64,000 nucleotides of DNA. Origin: Copromyces sp. CBS 386.78 (Eukaryota > Ascomycota > Sordariomycetes > Sordariales > Sordariaceae). The DNA lies in assembly GCA_030685235.1 (NCBI GenBank), contig MU839089.1, positions 248,001 through 312,000 of the forward strand. Reading direction: 5' to 3'. Positions 46,939-57,176 of the stretch are shown here, piece by piece (the stretch's first letter is position 1; each line of letters begins with the position of its first letter). The notes under the pieces were generated by a model. The model was not told the origin of the DNA and searched no databases. It worked only from the letters and a program-made list of their open reading frames with translations. The translations under genes were made by a program, and so were the position numbers.

Positions 46939-48096
46939 ATGGACTCCGTCCCGGCTCAGACGCATCAGGGCTTGGAGGAAGCCGGTGCTGCTTCTGCCTC
47001 TCACCTCACATCGACCACATCTCTACCGACCAAGGTTGAGTCACGAACAGCAGTGATGGAGGCTCTGGAGGATATCGTCTATGGATCTGTACGTTTTCAC
47101 GCACCTACTTAGACCTACAAAATTTGGCCCTCGGACTAACACCACGTACAGGTCGCCGGCATCGTAGGCAAATACATCGAATACCCCTTCGATACCGTCA
47201 AAGTCCGCCTGCAATCCCAACCCGACCACCTTCCCCTGCGGTACACCGGACCCCTCGATTGTTTCCGCCAATCCATCCGCGCCGATGGCTTCCTCGGTCT
47301 CTACCGGGGCATCACGGCCCCCCTTGTCGGCGCCGCCCTCGAGAACTCGTCCCTCTTCTTCTTCGAGCGCATTGGTCGGGGACTCATCTACTCGTCCGGT
47401 TTCGCGCCGCGCGACTCCGAGCTCTCCCTCTCCGCTTTGTGGTTCACAGGCGGTTTCGCCGGCGCCTTCACCTCTTTGATCCTGACACCCGTGGAGCTAG
47501 TCAAATGCAAGATCCAAGTCCCTGACGAACCTGGCGGAAACGGAGCAGGAGCGAGAAGAGCACCGCTAAAGCCGATTCCCGTCATCAAGGAGATCTTCCG
47601 CCACGAAGGCCTGCGCGGGTTCTGGCACGGTCAGCTCGGCACGCTCATTCGCGAAGCGGGCGGTTGCGCGGCTTGGTTCGGCTCCAAGGAGACGACCTCC
47701 AAGTGGTTCCGCGAACGAAACGAGCGGGCTTTGCTCAAGCGCGGTGGTTCGCAGGAGGATATCCTAGAAAGCAGGGAGAGGGCGCTGCCGCTTTGGCAGC
47801 AGGCGATTGCGGGCGCGTCGGCGGGTATGAGCTATAATTTTTTGTTCTTTCCGGCCGATACGGTCAAGAGCAGGATGCAGACTAGCCCGATTGGTGGTGG
47901 AGAGAATGGAGGACCAGGGGGGGAGGGCATGGCAAAGAAGAATACGTTTGGACAGGAGGCGAGGGCGTTGTGGAAGCAGGCGGGTATTAAAGGGTTTTAT
48001 AGGGGATGCGGGATCACGGTTTTGAGGAGCGCGCCGAGCTCGGCGTTCATCTTTATAGTGTATGATGGGTTGAAGAAGTATTTTCCTATGGCTTGA
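46939..48096 (+). CDS. arg-13: Mitochondrial ornithine/arginine carrier (ORT1 type)
   Basis: This exchanges ornithine made in the matrix for cytosolic basic amino acids or protons, and so links the mitochondrial and cytosolic halves of arginine synthesis. Two exons, 46939-47088 and 47152-48096, with a 63-bp intron (GTACGT donor, GACTAAC branch), give 364 residues, close to the length I recall for Neurospora ARG-13. Three mitochondrial-carrier repeats are visible with signatures starting at Pro62 ([10 protein letters not shown]), Pro163 ([10 protein letters not shown]) and Pro284 ([10 protein letters not shown]). The N-terminal ~45 residues are Ser/Thr/Ala-rich. All three signatures are intact. 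Convergent with the TspO gene 516 bp away. Confidence 0.95.
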
Positions 48097-48612
48097 GTGA
48101 GGGTCAACCTAGCGGTGAGGGAAGAAAGATAAAGAAGAGGCAAGAGAAGAGGGTCTGTCAATGTTTGCTTAGGAGGCTCTAGAGTATACGGTGAGAGAAG
48201 AAGTAAGAGGGGGAAACGGTCGGCGCAAAGTGTCATAGACGGGGGTTTGATCTGGAGCGTTTGCATCTGTTTTACATATCGTTTCTTTTCGGGAGGATTG
48301 ATACCAGATAGGAAGAGAAAAAGGACGGCTTTTAAAGAGAGATAGTGAGATATCAAAAGACGTGGGTGGGTTTTGGTAGACTAGTTTGCTTGCATATACA
48401 ACAACTGGTTTAGAGCAACTTAAGGGGCATTGTTGGTTTTCGTGCGTGCAAATGATTTGAGATTGGTATTACTCAACTACAACAGTCAAATGATGCTGCG
48501 TTTCCCATTTCCCGTTTCCCGTTTTCACACAGGGGACATGGCAAAACAGCCAAAACCAACATCTCATGCATCAACTAACAAGCCAACTCACACTCGCTTT
48601 CCTAACACCAAT
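48097..48612. other. Convergent 3' intergenic region
   Basis: 516 bp between the arg-13 and TspO stops, A/G-rich. No gene seen. Confidence 0.6.
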
Positions 48613-49296
48613 TTACAAATCCTTCCCCTGCGCCCTCTTCCTCCTCTCCTCCATCCTGATCCTCTCCTCGCTAAAATCCCAATCATTCAGATACCCGCTT
48701 CCCGCACTCAAATACGTAGCAAAGCTCAACCACGCCACATACGGCACCATCAACCATCCGGCAACCTTATCCACTTGGGTTCCCCAAGTATAGGCCAGAT
48801 AGGCATTAATCCCCACCAGCGCGGCACAGTCAATGGTAGCTTCGATGGGACGACGGATACCGAAGAAGAGGGGCATCCAGATCAAGTTCAGGCCGAGCTG
48901 GATCGTGTAGAGCGTCGAGGTGTGGTAGGTTGTGGGCACGATGGAAGGGTTGTTGAGGAGCAAGGAAGGGGACGAGGTGCCGATTCGATAGGCGCGGTAC
49001 GAGGCGTAGCCCATCATGCCGTAGAGGAGGGTCCAGACGGGGCCGAAGACGGAGGGGGGCGGGTGGAGGGGGGGTTGGTTCAGGATTTGGTATTTACGTT
49101 TTTGGTCCGAGGCTGGTTTGTTTGTAAGGTGTTAGTTAGTTTTGGTTTTGTTGGTGAGCAAAAAAGAAAGAGAGGACGTACAACGATTTGTGCCGTAGCC
49201 TACGGCTGTTCCCAATGCTATGGGGAGGAGAATCGACGCTGGTGCCGAGTTGAAGATGGAGGAGGGGAGGGTGAGCTGGGGGATGTAGCTCGTCAT
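48613..49296 (-). CDS. TspO/MBR family membrane protein (tryptophan-rich sensory protein)
   Basis: TspO proteins are five-helix membrane proteins that bind porphyrins and sterols; in eukaryotes they sit in the outer mitochondrial membrane or ER. Two exons, 49296-49182 and 49112-48613, with a 69-bp intron (GTACGT donor), give 204 residues. Helices: LLPIALGTAVGYGT near the start, then the signature PPPSVFGPVWTLLYGMMGYASYR (~60-82), LYTIQLGLNLIWMPLFFG (the conserved LN-x-x-W segment), ATIDCAALVGINAYLAYTW and a last span GWLMVPYVAWLSFATYLSAG. The end GYLNDWDF-(S)EE is followed by a basic tail. The splice join falls in the codon after THR-ASN-ARG. The family call is firm; location and ligand are inference. 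Confidence 0.92.
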
Positions 49297-50816
49297 TTTG
49301 GCGGGTTTGGTTGTGACCAGTGTTGATATGTTTGTTGGTCAAGTTGGTCAGGGTGAAGTCGACGTATCAATCTGAGGTTTGTTTTGATATATGAATGAGA
49401 GAGAAGAAATGGTGGTAGTATTTACCTCATGTATAAGTCGGACGACTGATTATGACGACATGGCCAGATTTGGAAAGTTCAGGGTCTGCACGCTAACACT
49501 GTGCTGCTCGTGAGCTGAATGTCTCCGTAGCATTGCTACTCTTGTGTTGGCATTATTTGTGCTATTTGCAGTGAGATTGTACCTTGGCGGTAGAAACGTT
49601 TGCAAGATCATTCGTCCAAAGCTCGATGTACTTGCCAAATGACTGGTCCCTGGGATCGCGGGATCGTTCTGAGATGTCACTGCCCCTCTTGTGGATATCC
49701 GTCGCTTAGAAAAGTCTCCGTGTTTTGCGTTTTAAGCTTGCCGAGGATGAATTTATAGAGCTTTCAAATGCCCCTACCAATCAATTGCTGGTGGTTTGGT
49801 GAAACATTGTCAGTGTTTTAGAGACGGGACTTTGCCGTTTGCTGCCATAACGCTCGGGCCTCCCCCCGTCCGGGTTGGACAATGGGACCAAATGGCCGAA
49901 AGTGGAGACAGCACGTGACTTGGTTGGCCGGGAGCGGGAAAGCGGATCAAAGGAGGTGTGGAAAGCACGGACCCGCGGCTGCTGAGGTAACAGCAGTGGA
50001 TCCACTTGCAGCCCGCAGCGAGCCAGGAAGGTACTCGTCCGCCTGTACCTGTCACTCTACACTATTCTAGGAATCTCCACGCGCGCCGCCACGAAATCCA
50101 ACTTGTACCCAGACAACCTCATTGCGCGACGGCGACAAGCAACGCCAGCCTGGGGCAACAGATCATCAACACTTCCATGTAATTGTTCGTTATTCCCCTT
50201 TTCCTTAATAAGCCTTCACTTGTTCAGATACCCGTCAAGCCATCGTTATTTGTTGCCTTGGTTTTACTCGATTTCCCCTTCTTCTTCTTGTACAGCGACG
50301 AGAGGTGTTGGCTCTCTCTCTCTCTCTGCTGCTGTGTTCTCGTTGATTCATTGACCGTCTCCTCCTCCACCGTCACCATCATGCTACTACCTATTACCAC
50401 CACCAGCCTACCAAGCAGCAGCACAACACAAAACATCCGGGCTGCCTCATGATTATTTAGCCACATCTTTGTCTTATTCTACAATCATATCCACTTCTCT
50501 ACATCTTTTACTCCCAAACTCAAATCAACCTCTCTCAAGAGATACCGTTCTAACCGCAATCATGTCGCCAAACAGAAGCCAATCTTCACGCGCAAGCAGC
50601 TGTCCGGCTTCCGCTACCATATTACCTGACAAGCAGCATATCACGCTTGCTGTCTTTCAGAAAACACACAACGTCCAAAATCAACACTTATACGACGCTG
50701 TGCCATAATCCGGATCCGACCATTTCCCGTCCCGCTTCTCTATACTTTCATCGACACGGTTAGAGACGGAAACAGTCTATTCCCACCCACCTTCAGATAT
50801 CAGATTACAATCAACC
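49297..50816. other. 1.5-kb divergent promoter region between TspO and ARS2
   Basis: No gene seen. A CT dinucleotide run lies at about 50312-50327. The ARS2 leader is likely long and CA/CT-rich (50400-50816) and contains short upstream ATGs (for example 50382 and 50562). Confidence 0.5.
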
Positions 50817-53669
50817 ATGGACTCGTCCTACCACCCTTACCGAGAGGGTTCCGCTCGGTCACCTGGTGATCGTGGCTGGGGCAGAGGTGACGACAGAATC
50901 AAAGACGAAAGGGACAACTTTTATCGTGGCAGATCTCCTGGTACGTCCCTAATCTCATCCTTTTCGTCTTGTACTACAGTAGACCGTCCCTCCACATCGC
51001 TCAGCCCCATGGTCATGCGCTCATTCCTTCACACCGTACTTACTCCTGCATCAGCCGACCGCAGCAGACGTCGTTCAAGATCCCCGGCCGCGCTCGACCG
51101 TTACGAGCCCAGAGCCCGCACACGAGATGATTACCCGGCCCGCGATCCTCGCGATACTCGTGACCCCCGCGACCCTCGCGATCGCGATGACCAGTCGAGA
51201 CGCATCCGATCCCCTCCGGCCAACATTGACCGCTATGTGCCTGGCCAGGACGTCGCCCCGATCCAACCTCTGACGAATCCCATTCCCGACCCCATCAAGC
51301 TCCCCTACCAGGTCGGCTTCTCATATTACGGCGAGTGGTGGAGGGCGAACGAGAAGATCAAGGAGGAAAAGGAAAGGTTGCGCACTGGCCGTCGCCGTGA
51401 GCCCGAGCGTGTCCGCGGTCCGGAGGAGCGTGAGAAGGAGAAGGCCAAGATCCAGGCCGCCTACGATTCCTACAAGGAAGAGCTTCAAGCAAAGATGGCA
51501 CAGACATTTGTCAGACAACACAAGGAGGAGCAATGGTTCAGGGAACGCTATGTCCCAGAAATCAGAGACGGTTTCAGGAAACAGCTCAACGATTTCCGCC
51601 GTGGCGCCTACACCCAGTGGGAGCAAGACCTTGAGACCGGCACTTTTGACGAGTTCTCTCTGGAGGGCATCCCCAAGAGCGAGAGCAACGGTGCTGGCGG
51701 TGTCGTGGAAAAGGAAGAAGGTGAGGCAACTGCTGCGAACGAGGTTCTCGGCGTTGGTGACTTGGTCCCAGCCAATAGTGCCGACATCAGGGACGAGAAT
51801 CTCTTCCAGCCTACTCTCCTCATCAAGACCATTGCCCCGTCTGTCAGCCGTCAGAACCTTGAGGCCTTTTGCAAGGAGCATCTTGGTGAGGAAGAGGGCG
51901 GCTTTAAGTGGCTTTCCTTGAGTGATCCGAATCCCAGTAAGCGATACCACCGCATCGGTTGGATCATGTTGCACCCTGCGCCGGAAGCTCCCATCGCCCA
52001 GGATGAAATGAAAGACGAAGATGACGAGGGCGAAGCCAAGCCTCCCGTCCCCAGCACCGCCGAGAAGGCCCTGGAGGCCATCAATGGCAAGACTGTTAAG
52101 GATGAACAGCGCGGTGATTTCACCTGCCACGTAGGAGTCCACAACCCACCCATGAACCCCAGGAAGAAGGCTCTCTGGGATCTTTTCTCTGCACCTGAAC
52201 GCATCGAGAAGGACCTCGAGCTTGTCAGACGTCTTGTCAACAAGTTCGAAGAGGACTTCGGCTCTGACTTCAACGCCACGCTCAAGATCGATGAGCGCGT
52301 AGAGGATCTGAGGGCTGCCGGTCGCCTGCAGCCTGCAGTTTCTGCTCCTGGCATCAAGAAAGAGAAGATCAACAAGGACAAGTCCATTGGTATGGATGAA
52401 GCCATGGACGAAGAGGGCGAAGAACACGAAAGTGACGATGACAATGAAGATGAGGGGACGGTTGATGACGAAGTCGATGATGAAGACTTGCTCGTCAAGA
52501 AGAAGCAGCTGGATCTCATGATTGAGTATCTTCGCCGCGTCTTCAACTTTTGCTTCTTTTGCGTCTTTGAGAGTGACTCGATCCATGAGTTGACGAGGAA
52601 GTGCCCTGGCGGCCATCTCCGCCGACCCCGTAGCACGCTCTCATCGTCAGCCAAGGCTGTCGCTCGTGCCAGCGCGCTCGGTGAACCTTTCCCTTCCAAG
52701 AAGCGTAAGGACGCCGAAGAGGTTGAGGAAGGTGAGGCGCCTGAGGGTGGTGAACGCAAGTTCCGCACGTCTTCCAAGACAGAGCAACAGCTGCAGCGTG
52801 CGTACAACTGGGTCAAGACCTTTGAGGACAAGATCATGCAGATCCTTGAGCCCGATACGGTTGACATCAGAAAGCTGGGCGGTAAGCCGGTTGAGGATGC
52901 GATTAATGATGAACTCGCCAAGTACGTCAAGCAGGAAGACGAGAACAAGTGGAGGTGCAAGGTGCCCGAGTGCGCCAAGCTCTTCAAGGAGGAGCATTTC
53001 TGGAAGAAGCACGTTGAGAAGCGACACAACGACTGGCTGGATAAGCTCAAGGAAGAGGTAAGTTATCCCTGGCTACTATTTCGAAGTGGACCGAATACTA
53101 ACTTTGAAAAGATCGCCTTGGTCAATGCCTATGTCATCGACCCTGCACACATTGCGCCGTCCAGGACCGACGCCAACTCCAATGGCCACTTCCCGCCTTC
53201 CAACGGCCAGCAACCGACTGGAACCCCACGTGGCTTCAACCTACAGAATTATGCCATGAACAGCATGCTGAACTTCCCAGGCTTCCCTATCCCGTCCATG
53301 TTCCCCAGCATGATGAACGCTGGTGCCATGGCCGGTGCAGCGCCCAACTGGCATGCCGCTGGGGGTGACGACCGCACTGGTGCAGGTGGTCCTATCCGCC
53401 GTGGCGGTCCCATGGGCGGTGCCGGAGGCAGATTCCAGAGCCGTACTGGTCCCTACGACCGTCGTCCTAACCCTCGCTACCCAGGAGGCATGGAAGGCGG
53501 AATGGCCGGTCGCGGTCGCGGCGTGGGAGGTCCTGCTAACCGCTGGGGCGATGGCGCTGCTGGTAATGCGGCCATGGGCCCACGTGAGGCGGTCCAAGGA
53601 AGGACCCTCAAGAGCTACGAAGATTTGGATGCCACGGCTGGAGGAAGCGGTGGCGAGCTCAACTACTAG
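50817..53669 (+). CDS. ARS2: ARS2/SERRATE-type zinc-finger RNA effector protein
   Basis: ARS2 bridges the nuclear cap-binding complex to RNA processing or decay machines. Three exons (50817-50940, 51055-53057, 53112-53669) give 894 residues. The 114-bp intron 1 and 54-bp intron 2 are both in-frame open and would be read through by a naive translation; removing them restores GRSPADRSRRR and KEE-IALVNAYV. The N-terminus is Arg/Ser/Asp-rich with DPRD repeats. The SERRATE/ARS2 N-terminal domain lies ~100-270 (LPYQVGFSYYGEWW...). An RRM-like region and a strongly acidic stretch follow (~510-540). The C2H2 finger is CKVPECAKLFKEEHFWKKHVEKRH, followed by the ARS2-specific helix HNDWLDKL. The tail is Met/Gly/Arg-rich with RGG-like motifs. 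Confidence 0.92.
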   Translation: MDSSYHPYREGSARSPGDRGWGRGDDRIKDERDNFYRGRSPGTSLISSFSSCTTVDRPSTSLSPMVMRSFLHTVLTPASADRSRRRSRSPAALDRYEPRARTRDDYPARDPRDTRDPRDPRDRDDQSRRIRSPPANIDRYVPGQDVAPIQPLTNPIPDPIKLPYQVGFSYYGEWWRANEKIKEEKERLRTGRRREPERVRGPEEREKEKAKIQAAYDSYKEELQAKMAQTFVRQHKEEQWFRERYVPEIRDGFRKQLNDFRRGAYTQWEQDLETGTFDEFSLEGIPKSESNGAGGVVEKEEGEATAANEVLGVGDLVPANSADIRDENLFQPTLLIKTIAPSVSRQNLEAFCKEHLGEEEGGFKWLSLSDPNPSKRYHRIGWIMLHPAPEAPIAQDEMKDEDDEGEAKPPVPSTAEKALEAINGKTVKDEQRGDFTCHVGVHNPPMNPRKKALWDLFSAPERIEKDLELVRRLVNKFEEDFGSDFNATLKIDERVEDLRAAGRLQPAVSAPGIKKEKINKDKSIGMDEAMDEEGEEHESDDDNEDEGTVDDEVDDEDLLVKKKQLDLMIEYLRRVFNFCFFCVFESDSIHELTRKCPGGHLRRPRSTLSSSAKAVARASALGEPFPSKKRKDAEEVEEGEAPEGGERKFRTSSKTEQQLQRAYNWVKTFEDKIMQILEPDTVDIRKLGGKPVEDAINDELAKYVKQEDENKWRCKVPECAKLFKEEHFWKKHVEKRHNDWLDKLKEEVSYPWLLFRSGPNTNFEKIALVNAYVIDPAHIAPSRTDANSNGHFPPSNGQQPTGTPRGFNLQNYAMNSMLNFPGFPIPSMFPSMMNAGAMAGAAPNWHAAGGDDRTGAGGPIRRGGPMGGAGGRFQSRTGPYDRRPNPRYPGGMEGGMAGRGRGVGGPANRWGDGAAGNAAMGPREAVQGRTLKSYEDLDATAGGSGGELNY

Positions 53670-55413
53670 GGGCGTTGAGCTCTCTTTAATTCGGCTGTCG
53701 TCCAGTTCAGTTCATATCCCGTCGTGGAGATTCTTGAACGGCAGGCATGACTCGTCTCATTGACAGCCCTGATAATTATTTTGCTACTTTCTCTTCTTGT
53801 TTGCTAGGGACAAGGTCTTTTTTTTTCTTCCGAACGGGATGAAGCGGAAAATGAAATGGGTGTGTGGTTACGTCTAGTCAGTCGGGTTCGAGAGTCAGGT
53901 TCGAGGAGTAGCGCGTTCGTACGTATTCGATCAGTCGGTCGATCGTGAAAGGATGGAAAGGATGGATGGGTGTATCTTATGTTGTGTATGTTCCGAGGTT
54001 CGAGGTTTTCACAGCGCCCATTCTACAAGTCATAGGGTCATGCTTGTAACGTAACTTAGTTACAGTCTTGCAGACAGATTATTCAAGCAGCGGATCTTAT
54101 AGTTCCTTTTCGTGCATCATGGACGTTGTCTGGCCGTGATTGATCCATAAAGTATACGATATGTTGATATAGATAGTAAGTTGTTGATCCCATTGTCGTC
54201 TGTTTTTATCTCAACCGAAAGAGTCGAACAGATATCTTCAGATCTGTCGAAATATGCTATAGTGTCACTACAATATGTCGACCTGTCTTGATCATCCCAT
54301 CGAGTCTCTCAAGTAACATGGTCCAGACCTCGAAAACAAACGCCTACAAACTAATTCAATGTCCCAAAAAAAAAAGGATATTGCACATTTCAGTGTCGAA
54401 GAAGTACGCATCTGGATTACCGACCTCAACGTCATGTCGAGCCACTTGGGTTTGGAGATTATTCTTTCTTGAGACGCATTGTTAATATGGGCAAGGTTGG
54501 CAAGTGGCGGCGATTCAAGTGCACGGATGAGTGTTCTGGAGGATGATGGATGTAAAGAGAATTGGAAACTGGAATACAACGAAAATGAGGCGTTCTTGAA
54601 GTTCTGGCGAAGGGGAATTGAAGTGTTGCGAAGAGTTGCTAAAAAGTTGGAGTTGCTAAACTGTTTCTGAAGTGTTGCTAAACTGGTGTTGAAGTATTTT
54701 TGAAGTGTTATTTAAGTGTTGTTAAAGTGTTGTTAAAGCATTCTTAAAGTATTGCTAAAGTGTTGCCAAAGTATTTACTAAACTACTTGCAAACAAAAAG
54801 AGTAAGTAAAAGAAAAAAAGGAACAACGGACGAAGAATAGATGGATAAAAGGGCCAAAGATAATATTGTTAATATGTAAAGCAGTCCAGCATCTTTCCGA
54901 ATAGCATCAATTCTTGAGATTTTGACTTGTTCGTCTTGTGATCTACTGGTGGTTTCCATCTTGGAGGTTCGTAGTCGATGACCAAGCTAGGTACGTTATG
55001 AATAATGAATGATACGTGTTGATAATTCAGCACGTTTTCGGTCCTTATAACCGTTACGAAGGTGTGTGTATAACCAGGACACTTAAGAGTTCAAGATGGA
55101 AAATAGTGAAAAGCATTGCGTACATTTAACCTTGAATATTCTACCATTGGATTGTAACTTCCATGACATACTCTAGCCATGTTCCGAAATTCCATTTTCT
55201 TTCCTACAGCGCTTCTACCACTCTTCACCTTCGTCAATCACTTATCATTAGTTACTTATTGTGAGACACATTGGTGCAAAGCATGGATTGGTAACGCTTC
55301 TGTTTTGGGAATTTGCCTATCCATTCAACGCAACTACCTAACTATACCTGATCGCTAGTAAATTGATTCTAACTCTATCTACGCTTCATACAACGAAATC
55401 CACATCTTCATTC
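53670..55413. other. 1.7-kb convergent intergenic region
   Basis: Between the ARS2 stop and the end of the hda-2 downstream frame. It is AT-richer than its surroundings and contains a degenerate minisatellite (54620-54790). No gene seen. Confidence 0.55.
54617..54790 (+). repeat. Degenerate minisatellite, AGTGTTGCTAA-type units
   Basis: About a dozen imperfect copies of an 11-16 bp unit (variants of GAAGTGTTGCTAA and AAAGTGTTGTTA) follow one another. Unit length and sequence both vary. It lies in untranscribed or 3' flanking sequence. Confidence 0.75.
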
Positions 55414-55944
55414 TCATTCTTGGGCAGGGCCTCGGGCAGAGTTGTGACCGCCCTGTATCAGCCTCAAGAGGGCTTGGCCCGCCTCGAGTAATTCCTGTTG
55501 AGGTTCCTGTTGAGGTTGCTGTTGAGCTTCTCCCAGCTGGGGTTGATCATCTTGGGGTTTCTCTTGAGGTTCGCCTTGAGGTTCCTCCTCTCGAGACTCA
55601 TCTTGAGGCTCTTCTTGTTGAGGTTCTTGTTGAGGTACTTCTTCTTGAGGTTGAGCTTCGCCCCCCTGAGTTCCTCCCCCTTGCCGAGTCTGTCGAGTCC
55701 CCTGAGTCCACCAGGGCATGTTTTCCGGCCAAGGATCAGGCCAAGAAGCCTCCCTTCTTTCCTCATGAAACCACGACTCAAATGACACCGGCCTTGTTCT
55801 TCTTATTCTTTGAGACAACGGCTTCTTGCCTTCTTCTTCAACATGGGTAGTTGGGAGGAGTTCAGCTTCGCCTCTTGCCCAGGCCTCGATGTTCTGCCGT
55901 TCTCCATCACTAAGTAACCTCCAATTGCTATTAACATCGAGATA
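55414..55944 (-). CDS. Segment 5 of the reading frame downstream of hda-2: Gln/Glu/Pro-rich tail
   Basis: 176 sense codons in the same frame as the segment before it, following an in-frame TAG (55947-55945) and ending at TGA (55416-55414). It begins YLDVNSNWRLLSDGERQNIEAWARGEAELL, which looks like ordinary protein, then SQRIRRTRPVSFESWF, then a run of short QQEPQQEEP-type repeats. I do not recognise it. There is no credible splice donor or acceptor that would remove the TAG. It may be a readthrough product, part of a decayed gene, or untranslated. An alternative last frame would end DVDFVV but no intron supports that. Confidence 0.45.
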   Translation of the reverse strand, partial: YLDVNSNWRLLSDGERQNIEAWARGEAELLPTTHVEEEGKKPLSQRIRRTRPVSFESWFHEERREASWPDPWPENMPWWTQGTRQTRQGGGTQGGEAQPQEEVPQQEPQQEEPQDESREEEPQGEPQEKPQDDQPQLGEAQQQPQQEPQQELLEAGQALLRLIQGGHNSARGPAQE

Positions 55945-56540
55945 CTAGCCATCGTTGCCGACGACAATGTAACCAGCGTCTTCACCCTCGTCGTCATCTG
56001 CTATATCCTCTTGATGGGCGGATTCTGGAACGGTATGTCCGTGATTATCTGGTTCAACAGCAGACTGTCCCTCACCCAGAGATGAGGGTGGGGTACTTCC
56101 TAGTGGGCCTAGGTCAAATAATCCAGTTAGCCAGCATATGAGATAGGAAGGGGAAGATATCGCATACCGGGCGGTGTTCCAAGCCCTCTGTCTACGGAGA
56201 GTGAAGGAAACGACAGGGTCCTTCGAGGATGGTTGGGCAGGTTTGTGAATTCGTCTTTAGCCTGCTCCTCACCAGGGCTTAGCTTGCCAGTGCTTAGCTC
56301 GCGTGAAAGTTCCTGCCCTTGAGGCTGTTGCAATTGGGCTTCTTCCTCTTGAGGTTCTTCCACTTGAGTCTCTTCCTCCCAAGCTTCCTCTTGATGTTCT
56401 TCCTCTTGAAGCTCTCCCTCTCGAGGTCCTTCCACTGGAGCCCGTTCCGCTTCTTCCCGGGCCACATCTTCCAGCCAAGGAATGTCGGCCGACATACTCC
56501 TTGTTCGACGTAGTTCCCCCTCGGGAGCCTGAGGCGGATC
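55945..56540 (-). CDS. Segment 4 of the reading frame downstream of hda-2, with one intron
   Basis: 178 sense codons between in-frame TAGs at 56543-56541 and 55947-55945. Exonic parts are 56540-56168 and 56108-55948; the 59-bp intron (56167-56109) has a GTATGC donor, a GCTAACTGG branch and a CCTAG acceptor, and keeps the frame (GTPP-GPLGSTPPSS). The first part is Glu/Gln-rich with EEPQEEEA-like repeats (DIPWLEDVAREEAERAP...). The end reads GEDAGYIVVGNDG before the TAG, which could also be a genuine C-terminus. A well-formed intron argues that this DNA is or recently was transcribed and spliced. No family recognised. Confidence 0.5.
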
Positions 56541-57176
56541 CTACTCGCGCTCCGGTGGTCCTTGGTTTTGTTGATGAGGATGGTTCTGGCTCAGGCCTTC
56601 CATCATCTGAACGCAATACTCTTTGACCCTGTTGATGAGCCGGTGCTTCGAATGCTGAGGGAGGCTGGCAAGGTGATAATCTTCTGAGAGGACTCTGTGC
56701 ATCCAGATACCGATCTGGATCGAGCGGTGTAGTTGTTCCGGGGTGAACTCGATTAAAGGAGGTAAAGGCTCTACCACATCCGGCGGGAGTATGAAAAACT
56801 CTGCTGGCATCTGGCTCCGCGACTGATTCTGTTGATGAGGGTGATGCCTGCCTTCCATAAGCTGAACGCAATGCTCTTTGACACTGTTCATGAGCCGGTG
56901 CTTCGAATGCTCAGGGAGGCTGGCAAGGTGATAATCTTCTGAGAGGACTCTGTGCATCCAGGTACTGATCTGGATCGAGCGGTGTAGTTGTTCCGGGGTG
57001 AACACCATTAAACGAGGTAAGGGCTCTACCACATCCGGCGGGCCTATGTATTGCGCTGCCGGCAGCTGGCTCTGCGACTGATTCTGGTGTGACATCGGAT
57101 TCTGGTATGACATTTGTGTCTGCCATGGCATTTGTCCTTGTGACGGCATCTGCCCTTGCGACGGAATCTGCCCTTG
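56541..57176 (-). CDS. Segment 3 of the reading frame downstream of hda-2: tandem 85-residue repeats
   Basis: 211 sense codons between in-frame TAGs at 57179-57177 and 56543-56541. It opens with Q-G-Q-(I/M)-P repeats that continue the pattern seen just before the TAG (…MPWQGQM…GQIP-stop-QGQIPSQGQMP…), so the stop interrupts a repeat rather than ending a protein. Two 85-residue copies of a helical module follow (57065-56811 and 56810-56556). Each has PPDVVEPLP, FTPEQLHRSIQI, WMHRVLSEDYHLASLP and HSKHRL. The copies differ by scattered substitutions and no frameshift, which implies some coding constraint after the duplication. Family unknown. Confidence 0.55.
   Translation of the reverse strand, partial: QGQIPSQGQMPSQGQMPWQTQMSYQNPMSHQNQSQSQLPAAQYIGPPDVVEPLPRLMVFTPEQLHRSIQISTWMHRVLSEDYHLASLPEHSKHRLMNSVKEHCVQLMEGRHHPHQQNQSRSQMPAEFFILPPDVVEPLPPLIEFTPEQLHRSIQIGIWMHRVLSEDYHLASLPQHSKHRLINRVKEYCVQMMEGLSQNHPHQQNQGPPERE
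56556..57065 (-). repeat. 255-bp tandem duplication (two 85-codon units)
   Basis: Unit 1 57065-56811, unit 2 56810-56556. Both start at a (L/M)PA codon triplet and contain HRVLSEDYHLASLP. The matching DNA block around GGCAAGGTGATAAT (plus strand) recurs at 56667 and 56922, exactly 255 bp apart. It is below the ~400-bp length usually needed for RIP. Confidence 0.9.

Noticed and set aside
51321..53050. 431- and 399-codon minus-strand frames opposite ARS2
   Set aside because: Leu/Val- and Ser-rich antisense shadows of the ARS2 coding strand.
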